This document shows, one piece after another, positions 6,608 through 11,868 of a DNA stretch of 11,868 bases (its first letter is position 1; each line of letters opens with the position of its first letter). The translations under genes were made by a program, and so were the position numbers. The notes beneath the pieces were generated by a model that was given only the letters and a program-made list of their open reading frames with translations, was not told the DNA's origin and did no database searches. This stretch comes from an uncultured Clostridia bacterium. Lineage in GTDB: Bacteria > Bacillota > Clostridia > Christensenellales > Borkfalkiaceae. The DNA is taken from contig CAJGCN010000037.1 of the NCBI GenBank assembly GCA_904501815.1, forward strand, positions 1-11,868, written 5' to 3'.

Positions 6608-7990
6608 TTACGCTTTGGTTGCGGGAAGAGAAGCCGCCGCAATACTTTGCCCTACTCTTCTGTTCTTCTCGTCGGGAAGTCCGATATCGAGCGAACTGAA
6701 TTCGGGATATTCTTGCGCAAGCACTTCTTTGCAGGTTGAGAGAATAATATCTCCGCCTTTACCGCCCATTACGCGCCCTAACAAAAGCATGTGCTTAATA
6801 TCGTAGAACTTCGCATAGAACGGAATGGTATGCGCGAGGTATACGCCGATATCTTCGTAAATTTGCACCGCAAGCGAGTTGCCTTCGTCCATCATCTTTT
6901 GCACTTCTTTAAGCTTTTGCGCAGGGGTTAAACCGTCAGCAAAAATATGTCCGCCCGCTTCTGCAAGCTTAATCACCGCATCTTGCGAGAAATACTTACA
7001 GCCTACGCCGAAATCTCCGCTCCATTCGTCTTGCATAGCCCCTTCGTTGAAATCGACGGGCGCAAACGCAAGCTCGGAAAGCCAACCGTTAATCCCACCG
7101 TCGGCGTTGATATACCCAACCGCTTCGCTCGTACCCATAGCGATACCGAGCACGGAATTATCGTTCAAATCAATCGCGCCGGCAAGAGCAGTCACGTCGC
7201 CGTCGTTTGCAACTTCCAAAGGAATTTCATAGCCGAGTTCTTCGCTCAAATCCTTTGCGATATTGATATACATATTCTTCACGTAGTCGCCGTATTTAGT
7301 CTTATCAACCTTGATAAACAAAGAAGCAACCATAATTTTATTATCTACGTACACGCCCGCCGACGAAACGCCGATTGCATCTACTCTCGGCATTTTCGAA
7401 GCCGCCGTTTTCATAGCCGTTTTAATTTCTTCATAGTGATAGTGCGGGTCTTCCGTCACTTTGGGATTCCAAACGACTTCTTCGCTATATACAGGTTCAC
7501 CTTCGATAACCGCGCTTACCTTTCTATCCGAACCGCCCGCGTCGAAACCGATACGGCAACCGTTCAAATACCCGCCTACACGAATAGAAGCGTTCTTTTG
7601 CGCAGGGATTTGGTCATTTTCAAGCCATTCCACTTCGAAAGGTCTTTCATAGACCCCGCTCATAAAGTCAACGTCAAACGCGCGAAGACCTTCTAAGGTA
7701 TACGCTTGTTTTAAATATTCGTAAATAGATTTGCTTCCCGCAACGGAAATTTTAAACCCGCCGACAACCCACAAAATGGATTTCGCCAAGCGTTCCGCAA
7801 TACGGAAATTCAGCTTATCGTTTACCCCGTCCGCAAGAGCGTTATAAGAATAAACGTAGTTATAGCCCCCGCTGCGTTCCGCTACCAAAACAACTTTGAC
7901 GGGGTTTCCGCTCTTTTCCACTTCCTTTTCGAAATCGGAAAGAGCTTTGATCATAGGATAGAAATTCTTGTCCAAAACAGGCATTCTCAT
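6608..7990 (-). CDS. Divergent ROK-like sugar kinase with extra N-terminal domain
   Basis: A 460-residue protein of the sugar kinase/Hsp70/actin ATPase fold. From about residue 143 it shows a phosphate-1 loop (GFDAGGSD, 148-155, like the ROK DxGGT), a central motif VANDGDVTAL (260-269, D263 as likely catalytic base) and an adenosine/phosphate-2 loop (GIAMGTSEA, 282-290). ROK kinases usually have a His plus CxCGxxGC zinc site after this; here only Cys331 appears and the ELGH motif reads SELAFAPV, so the zinc site is absent. About 140 residues precede the ATPase core and match nothing I recognise. Ordinary ROK kinases are near 300 residues. Position just before nagA suggests an N-acetylhexosamine such as GlcNAc as substrate, but a glucose-type or regulatory role is possible. 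ATG at 7990 is preceded by an AGGAGAA site; an ATG two codons later is a poorer fit. Confidence 0.75.
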   Translation of the reverse strand: MRMPVLDKNFYPMIKALSDFEKEVEKSGNPVKVVLVAERSGGYNYVYSYNALADGVNDKLNFRIAERLAKSILWVVGGFKISVAGSKSIYEYLKQAYTLEGLRAFDVDFMSGVYERPFEVEWLENDQIPAQKNASIRVGGYLNGCRIGFDAGGSDRKVSAVIEGEPVYSEEVVWNPKVTEDPHYHYEEIKTAMKTAASKMPRVDAIGVSSAGVYVDNKIMVASLFIKVDKTKYGDYVKNMYINIAKDLSEELGYEIPLEVANDGDVTALAGAIDLNDNSVLGIAMGTSEAVGYINADGGINGWLSELAFAPVDFNEGAMQDEWSGDFGVGCKYFSQDAVIKLAEAGGHIFADGLTPAQKLKEVQKMMDEGNSLAVQIYEDIGVYLAHTIPFYAKFYDIKHMLLLGRVMGGKGGDIILSTCKEVLAQEYPEFSSLDIGLPDEKNRRVGQSIAAASLPATKA

Positions 7991-8010
7991 AGTTGAAATA
8001 TTCTCCTCTT

Positions 8011-8025
8011 GTAATTTTCAATTAC
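8011..8025. repeat. Palindrome at the kinase-nagA transcription start
   Basis: GTAATT-TTC-AATTAC is a perfect 6-bp inverted repeat with a 3-base spacer, immediately downstream of the -10 (8026-8031) and covering the predicted start point near 8019. That position suits a repressor operator. It is AT-rich and short, so the call is inference. Confidence 0.4.
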
Positions 8026-8053
8026 ATTATACTACTTTTCACCCTTTTTTCAA
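8026..8053 (-). promoter_or_regulatory. Promoter of the kinase-nagA operon
   Basis: On the minus strand, TTGAAA (8048-8053, five of six consensus bases) and TATAAT (8026-8031, perfect) are separated by 16 bases. Predicted transcription starts near 8019, giving a leader of about 29 bases with AGGAG before the ATG at 7990. Confidence 0.75.
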
Positions 8054-8064
8054 TTCAAATTATT

Positions 8065-8132
8065 TCACGATTTTTACATAATATTTCGCAAAATTTTCCT
8101 ATGAAAGATTTTACAAAAATAAAATTTCGTGA
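8065..8132. promoter_or_regulatory. Inverted TCACGA half-sites in the divergent promoter region
   Basis: TCACGA at 8065-8070 and its inverse TCGTGA at 8127-8132 flank the space between the two divergent promoters. With flanks the two read TTTCACGATTT and, inverted, TATCACGAAAT (8 of 11 identical). One copy lies about 48 bases upstream of the kinase start, where AraC activators often bind. The other abuts the -10 of the araC-type gene, where binding would repress it. This fits an AraC regulator acting on both, but the motif is short and unproven. Confidence 0.3.
8102..8115 (+). promoter_or_regulatory. TGAAA-N3-TTTACA element, copy 1 (cre-like)
   Basis: TGAAAGATTTTACA overlaps the -35 of the AraC-type gene. 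It matches 12 of 14 positions of the catabolite-control cre consensus but has AT instead of the central CG. The same element, 11 of 14 identical, lies at the same place in the phosphoglucomutase promoter (10834-10847). Part of the match is simply the shared -35 TTTACA. Confidence 0.3.
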
Positions 8133-8138
8133 TATAAT
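8110..8138 (+). promoter_or_regulatory. Promoter of the AraC-type regulator, predicting a leaderless mRNA
   Basis: TTTACA (8110-8115), a 17-base spacer ending in TGA (8130-8132, extended -10) and a perfect TATAAT (8133-8138). Only six bases separate the -10 from the ATG at 8145, so transcription should begin at or next to the A of the start codon. No Shine-Dalgarno sequence is present between the -10 and the ATG. Confidence 0.75.
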
Positions 8139-8144
8139 AAACGT

Positions 8145-9032
8145 ATGGAAAAGAAATTGAGTAAAAAACAATTTTATAAATACAAAATTTCCAACTTTTT
8201 AAACGTGCAAAAAATTGTGACGATTCACTATCAAGAACCGGAAAGCAACTACGTTTCCAAAGAAGAAACGCACGATTTTTGGGAGATTAATTACGCGGAT
8301 AAAAAAGACGTATTCGTTTATTGCGGAAACACAAAACACCGTTTAAAACAAGGCGAAATTCTTTTTATTAAGCCTAACCAACCGCACTACGTGGAATGTA
8401 TCGGAGAAGAAGCGAATATTTTTATTGTTTCTTTTGACTGCCGATCGGAAGGTATGGCGTTTTTCGAAGACAAGAAATTGCACGTTCCCGAAAATTATCG
8501 GTATTTATTGCAAAACATTATGTCGGAAGCTTCGGAAACCTTTGCTCTTCCTGATTTCGACCCCGATTTGAATAAACTCATACTCAAAGACAATCCAAAT
8601 CTCGGCGGGGAGCAAGTCATTAAAAATTCACTTGAACTCTTGCTCATATATTTACTTCGCCACGCGAGCAATCGGGAAGCCCCGCAGGAATTTTTCGTTT
8701 CAAAAATAGCTTCATCAGATGCTTTGCAAGACGAAATCGTTTGTATTCTTTCCGCCGCTTTATACGAAAAGTTGACGTTGGAAGAAATTTGCGAAAAATT
8801 GCACTACGGGAAAACCTATCTTTGCACTTTCTTCAAGCAAAAAACGGGCGCGAGCATTTATCGAACTTATTTAAAGCTGAAAATCGACGAAGCGAAAAAG
8901 CTTATCCGTCGCAAACGCCCTTTCCCCGATATCGCCAACGATTTATGTTTTGATTCCGTTTCGCATTTTAACTACGTATTTAAAAAATATACGGGAATGA
9001 CACCCGGCGAATACAAATCGAGTATAAAATAA
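8145..9032 (+). CDS. AraC-family transcriptional regulator with cupin sensor domain
   Basis: A 295-residue regulator. The N-terminal half is a cupin-type ligand-binding domain: HDFWEINY (43-50), then KHRLKQGEILFIKPNQPH (64-81), the pattern seen in AraC proteins that sense sugars. The C-terminal 100 residues are the AraC DNA-binding domain with two helix-turn-helix units, LTLEEICEKLHYGKTYLCTFF (about 210-230) and FPDIANDLCFDSVSHFNYVF (260-279), ending in the signature KYTGMTPGEYK (281-291). It is divergent from the kinase-nagA operon across 154 bases, which makes that operon its most likely target. Autoregulation is plausible from a half-site at its -10. The ATG at 8145 is the first in frame and lacks a ribosome site; a TTG four codons later has only a weak one. 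The ligand is not known, an amino sugar being the context-based guess. Confidence 0.9.
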   Translation: MEKKLSKKQFYKYKISNFLNVQKIVTIHYQEPESNYVSKEETHDFWEINYADKKDVFVYCGNTKHRLKQGEILFIKPNQPHYVECIGEEANIFIVSFDCRSEGMAFFEDKKLHVPENYRYLLQNIMSEASETFALPDFDPDLNKLILKDNPNLGGEQVIKNSLELLLIYLLRHASNREAPQEFFVSKIASSDALQDEIVCILSAALYEKLTLEEICEKLHYGKTYLCTFFKQKTGASIYRTYLKLKIDEAKKLIRRKRPFPDIANDLCFDSVSHFNYVFKKYTGMTPGEYKSSIK

Positions 9033-9057
9033 AAAAACGCCCCGCAGGGCGTTTTTT
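9032..9057. terminator. Bidirectional terminator between convergent genes
   Basis: An 11-bp perfect stem: A6-CGCCC (9032-9042) pairs with GGGCG-T6 (9047-9057) around a CGCA loop. The A and T runs give U tracts in both directions. It starts in the stop codon of the AraC-type gene and ends three bases before the stop codon of the phosphoglucomutase gene, so it serves both. Confidence 0.93.
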
Positions 9058-9060
9058 ATT

Positions 9061-10779
9061 TTACGCTTTTGCTTTTTCCAAAAGCTCGTCAACTGATTTT
9101 TGCACCGAAACGAGTTTTTCGTTTGCCGTTTTTTCGTCTTTTGCTCGAAGTGAATAATAAATTTTGAGTTTAGGCTCAGTACCCGACGGACGAACGCAAA
9201 CGAACGCTCCGCCTTCTAATTCGTAATATACGCAATTGCATTTAGGAATAGACATTATTTCTACGCTACCGTTTTGATAATCCGTCCGTTTTGCCGCGCT
9301 GTAATCGCGAACCGCTTGCACCTTAATCCCGCCGAATTCGTCGATTTTAAGAGTTTTTAACCCGTCCACAACGCCGTTCATTTCTTTCATTGCGTTCAAG
9401 CCTGAATATTGAATAGATACGTTTTTATCCAACACAAAACCGTACTTTTGATAAATTTCTTGCAATCTGCCGTAAACGGTTTTGCCGATAGACACGTAGT
9501 AGCAAACCATTTCCGCGCAGAGCATAGAAGCTACGACGGCGTCTTTATCGCGAGCGTGCGTACCGCGAAGATACCCGCAAGATTCTTCAAAACCGAATAC
9601 GTAGATATGTTTGCCGTCCGCTTCCCATTGCTTGATTTTTTCACCGATAAACTTAAACCCGACGGGGGTTTCGTATAAACTTACGCCGTAGTCGTCGCAA
9701 AGAGCTTTCGCCATACCCGTCGTCACAAAAGATTTGACGACCGCCGCGTTTTTCGGCATTTGATTATCTTCCGCAAGGCGGGTTAAAATATAATCGAGCA
9801 ATAAAATTCCCACTTGGTTTCCCGAAAGCGCAACGAATTCCCCGTCTTCGTTTTTTATTGCAACGCCAAGACGGTCGGAATCAGGGTCTGTGCCGAACAC
9901 GACGTCCGCGTTAATTTTATTCGCAAGCGCAATACCCATAGAAAGAGTTTCTTTAAATTCGGGATTAGGCACTTTTACCGTTGAAAACTCCGTGTCCTTT
10001 GCCGTTTGTTCTTCTACGACCGTCACATTAATACCGAGCTTTTTCAAAATCGCCATAACGGGACGGTATCCGCTACCGTGTACGGGCGTGTAGACGAGCT
10101 TTAAGTCCGCACCGCATTTTTTCACCGCTTCAGGGGAAAGGGTTAATTTAGAAAGTTCTTCGATATAATCTTCGTCGAGCTTTTTGGGTACGGGTACGAT
10201 TAAATCGTTTTCTTCGCCGTTTACCGAAAGATAATCGGTGATTTGATTGATATACGCCACGACCTTTTCAGTATCTTCAGGCGACATTTGCGCGCCGTCT
10301 TCGCCGTAGACTTTATAGCCGTTATATTCTTTAGGGTTATGGCTTGCCGTAATCATAACGCCTGCAACCGTGTTTAAATACCGCACGGCGTAAGAAAGCA
10401 TAGGCACGGGATGTACGTCGTCGAACAAATACGCCTTGATACCGTTTTTAGCCAACACGCTTGCCGCCGCTTTTGCAAATTCTTCGGATTTTCTTCTCGT
10501 ATCGTAAGAAATTACCACCCCGCGCGACATAGCCACCCCGCCTAAGGTTTTAATCCATTCCGAAAGCCCTTGCGTTGCGCGCATAACGGTATATCTATTC
10601 ATCATATTCATTCCGTACCCGATTACTCCGCGCATACCCGCCGTGCCGAATTCGAGTTCCCCGCCAAAACGGTATTCTTGTTCTTTTTCGTCGTTCGCGA
10701 TAGCTTCAAGCTCTTTTTTGCCTTCTTCGCAAAGTCTTTCGTCCGTCAACCAAGTTTGATAATTTTTACGATAGTCCAT
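9061..10779 (-). CDS. pgcA: Phosphoglucomutase (alpha-D-phosphohexomutase family)
   Basis: A 572-residue cytoplasmic phosphohexomutase interconverting Glc-6-P and Glc-1-P; related forms also act on mannose- or pentose-phosphates. The four family sites are all present: the active serine loop TASHNPKEYNGYKVY (144-158, S146 phosphorylated), the magnesium loop DPDSDR (298-303), the sugar-specificity loop GFEESCGYL (396-404) and the phosphate-binding loop RPSGTEPKLK (530-539). The length and the N-terminal FGTAGMRGVIG (44-54) match the Bacillus PgcA type rather than the roughly 450-residue GlmM/ManB type. The GEES-like form with a Glu-Glu-Ser core favours glucose. Start: ATG at 10779 has AAGGGAG six bases upstream. 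The gene is single, with its own promoter and terminator. Substrate preference beyond glucose cannot be settled by reading. Confidence 0.93.
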   Translation of the reverse strand: MDYRKNYQTWLTDERLCEEGKKELEAIANDEKEQEYRFGGELEFGTAGMRGVIGYGMNMMNRYTVMRATQGLSEWIKTLGGVAMSRGVVISYDTRRKSEEFAKAAASVLAKNGIKAYLFDDVHPVPMLSYAVRYLNTVAGVMITASHNPKEYNGYKVYGEDGAQMSPEDTEKVVAYINQITDYLSVNGEENDLIVPVPKKLDEDYIEELSKLTLSPEAVKKCGADLKLVYTPVHGSGYRPVMAILKKLGINVTVVEEQTAKDTEFSTVKVPNPEFKETLSMGIALANKINADVVFGTDPDSDRLGVAIKNEDGEFVALSGNQVGILLLDYILTRLAEDNQMPKNAAVVKSFVTTGMAKALCDDYGVSLYETPVGFKFIGEKIKQWEADGKHIYVFGFEESCGYLRGTHARDKDAVVASMLCAEMVCYYVSIGKTVYGRLQEIYQKYGFVLDKNVSIQYSGLNAMKEMNGVVDGLKTLKIDEFGGIKVQAVRDYSAAKRTDYQNGSVEIMSIPKCNCVYYELEGGAFVCVRPSGTEPKLKIYYSLRAKDEKTANEKLVSVQKSVDELLEKAKA

Positions 10780-10810
10780 AAATTACTCCCTTTTATGATT
10801 TGATAACTTT

Positions 10811-10839
10811 ATTATACAATATTTAACGTAAATTGTAAA
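10811..10839 (-). promoter_or_regulatory. Promoter of the phosphoglucomutase gene
   Basis: On the minus strand, TTTACA (10834-10839) and a perfect TATAAT (10811-10816) are separated by 17 bases. Predicted start near 10804 gives a leader of about 25 bases with AAGGGAG before the ATG. Confidence 0.75.
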
Positions 10840-10847
10840 GCGTTTCA
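10834..10847 (-). promoter_or_regulatory. TGAAA-N3-TTTACA element, copy 2
   Basis: Minus-strand TGAAACGCTTTACA overlaps the -35 of the phosphoglucomutase promoter at the same distance from the -10 as copy 1 at 8102-8115. It is a near-palindrome (TGAAA/TGTAA half-sites) resembling a cre site but with the central CG displaced by one base. Confidence 0.3.
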
Positions 10848-10890
10848 AAAAAAGAAAGCGCAAATCTTTCTCATTCACGCTCTCTTTTTC
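10847..10890 (-). terminator. Rho-independent terminator of the surface-protein gene
   Basis: On the minus strand, AAAGAGAGCG (10887-10878) pairs with CGCTTTCTTT (10860-10851) with one G-U pair; the loop is about 17 bases and a U-rich tail follows. It lies just after the stop codon of the surface-protein gene (10897-10899) and just upstream of the phosphoglucomutase -35. Confidence 0.75.
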
Positions 10891-10896
10891 TTTAAT

Positions 10897-11868
10897 TTAT
10901 TTATTATTATAAATTACTTCTACGCCTTCGTATTCTTTAAGCCCTTTTACGGCATATTGATCACCGCCGAAAATTTGATCAAACTCAATAAGCTCCATGT
11001 GATGCGCTGTACAAACGCTATGGTCGTAATCTTCCGCAATACCGCCATATTGATAGCCAGCTTCAACGCGTTTTGCTCTCTCGCCTTCTGCACGGCAATA
11101 ATGATAGTTTGCCCAGTTGCCGTAAGTGACGACTACGTTATTACAAGTAATATTATATTTAGACGTATCGGGATAATTTGCCCCGTCAATTTCAACGGTT
11201 GCTTCTAAGCGACCGATAATCATACCGCACATACGGTAATTATAATAATCGTAGGAAGCCGTACAATCGTTATACGCATCAAGACGACAAGCAATATTTA
11301 CGTTTTCGAAATTATACGTTGCCCCAACTTCGCCTTGCCCAACAACCCCGCCGATAGAACTATCAAACGAGCCCCAAAGTCCACCGAGTACCACGTCTTC
11401 TGCTATCGTAATATTTTTAAAGGTATAACTTCCTTCTCCCGACCAACCGATAATACCTCCTATACCGTTATTATACGTGCCGAAATCAGAATCTTGAATA
11501 GTAATATTTTCAAATACGCAAGTCCCTGAAGCGCAACCTGTGATACCACCGATATCACCGCCTTCAATGCAAGCGTCGAAACCGCTAACGGTTAAATTTT
11601 TAACGGTTGCGTCTTTGACTTCGCCAAAGAGCCCAATAGATCCGTAAGAGCCCCATTCATAACCAAAATCCCAACCGCTTTGCACCATATTGCTAATCGT
11701 ATGTCCTTGACCGTCAAAAACGCCTTCAAACGGCGAAGCGTCGCCGATAGGGTCAAAGCTTATCTTTGCAAGATCCATATCAACTTCTAACATTACCGTT
11801 TTTCCAGCAAAACTGTTGCCTTCGTCTACAAGCTTTGCTAACCCTGCTAATTGTTCGGCAGACGTAAG
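10897..11868 (-). CDS. GLUG-repeat/beta-helix surface protein, C-terminal fragment
   Basis: The reading frame is open through the right edge, so this is the last 323 residues of a longer protein; the Met at 11793 is internal. The fragment opens with SAEQLAGLAKLVDEG and FDGQGHTISNM (about residues 3-17 and 51-61), the pattern seen in clostridial cell-surface proteins where GLUG repeats form a right-handed beta-helix. Four rung-like units follow, each GGI-G plus an aromatic/Asn-Ile strand: about residues 107-125, 137-155, 174-193 and 215-228. The tail ends in EGVEVIYNNK with no LPXTG motif, membrane segment or S-layer-type repeat, so anchoring must be N-terminal or absent. Nine cysteines (fragment residues 100 to 286) are unusual for an exported Gram-positive protein. 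Role unknown; adhesion or carbohydrate contact is a guess. Its own terminator follows. Confidence 0.8.
   Translation of the reverse strand, partial: LTSAEQLAGLAKLVDEGNSFAGKTVMLEVDMDLAKISFDPIGDASPFEGVFDGQGHTISNMVQSGWDFGYEWGSYGSIGLFGEVKDATVKNLTVSGFDACIEGGDIGGITGCASGTCVFENITIQDSDFGTYNNGIGGIIGWSGEGSYTFKNITIAEDVVLGGLWGSFDSSIGGVVGQGEVGATYNFENVNIACRLDAYNDCTASYDYYNYRMCGMIIGRLEATVEIDGANYPDTSKYNITCNNVVVTYGNWANYHYCRAEGERAKRVEAGYQYGGIAEDYDHSVCTAHHMELIEFDQIFGGDQYAVKGLKEYEGVEVIYNNK

Noticed and set aside
6947..7696. A 249-codon open frame on the plus strand, antisense to the kinase gene.
   Set aside because: It lies wholly inside the kinase gene in the opposite frame, shows no family motif, and its composition looks like reverse-strand translation. 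The kinase has a promoter, a ribosome site and ATPase motifs.
10834..10847. A genuine CcpA cre site in the phosphoglucomutase promoter.
   Set aside because: The near-palindrome lacks CG at the centre and half of it is the -35 hexamer. I report only the shared element, not a cre call.
11791..11793. Treating the ATG at 11793 as the start of the surface-protein gene.
   Set aside because: The frame stays open to the right edge, and the preceding 25 codons (LTSAEQLAGLAKLVDEG and on) are part of the same domain pattern, so the gene begins outside the window.
1..11868. Mobile elements, CRISPR arrays, tRNA or rRNA genes, frameshifted genes.
   Set aside because: No transposase or integrase motifs, no regularly spaced repeats, no cloverleaf sequences, and every main gene reads through without interruption.

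Overview
The window looks like chromosomal DNA of a low-to-moderate-GC Gram-positive bacterium, most likely an uncultured clostridial lineage (Bacillota, Clostridia). The reasons are WhiA, the gene order murB - PHP phosphoesterase - whiA - dnaE, sigma-A type promoters with purine-rich ribosome binding sites, U-tract terminators and a GLUG-type surface protein. The taxonomic call is inference from content and order; there is no rRNA or other marker. Coding density is high: no gap between genes exceeds about 205 bases. I see no mobile element, tRNA, rRNA or CRISPR array.

Layout. (1) Positions 5279 down to 1, minus strand: an operon of murB, a PHP-domain phosphoesterase, whiA and the first 856 codons of dnaE, which runs off the left edge. 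Gaps are 8-17 bases, and an extended -10 promoter lies just before the TTG start of murB. The rapZ (yvcJ) and yvcK (gpvK) genes that usually sit between the PHP gene and whiA are absent. (2) Positions 8053 down to 5376, minus strand: a two-gene amino-sugar operon of a divergent ROK-like sugar kinase and nagA, with a strong promoter and a terminator. (3) Positions 8102-9057, plus strand: a divergently transcribed AraC-type regulator whose promoter predicts a leaderless mRNA, ending in a bidirectional terminator. (4) Positions 10839 down to 9061, minus strand: a 572-residue phosphoglucomutase with its own strong promoter. (5) Positions 11868 down to 10847, minus strand: the C-terminal 323 residues of a GLUG/beta-helix surface protein, followed by a terminator.

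How the genes may work together. The kinase and NagA could salvage N-acetylated amino sugar (GlcNAc to GlcNAc-6-P to GlcN-6-P), probably under the divergent AraC regulator. GlcN-6-P feeds UDP-GlcNAc synthesis, the substrate pool that MurB draws on after MurA. Phosphoglucomutase links Glc-6-P and Glc-1-P for nucleotide sugars and storage. The theme is therefore sugar-phosphate and envelope metabolism beside a conserved division/replication operon.

The most unusual items are the ROK-like kinase (about 140 extra N-terminal residues and no zinc-binding triad), the predicted leaderless regulator, a shared TGAAA-N3-TTTACA element at the -35 of two promoters, a charged insertion in DnaE, the cysteine-rich surface protein and the contracted murB-whiA operon. 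I did not find a clearly new multi-gene system.
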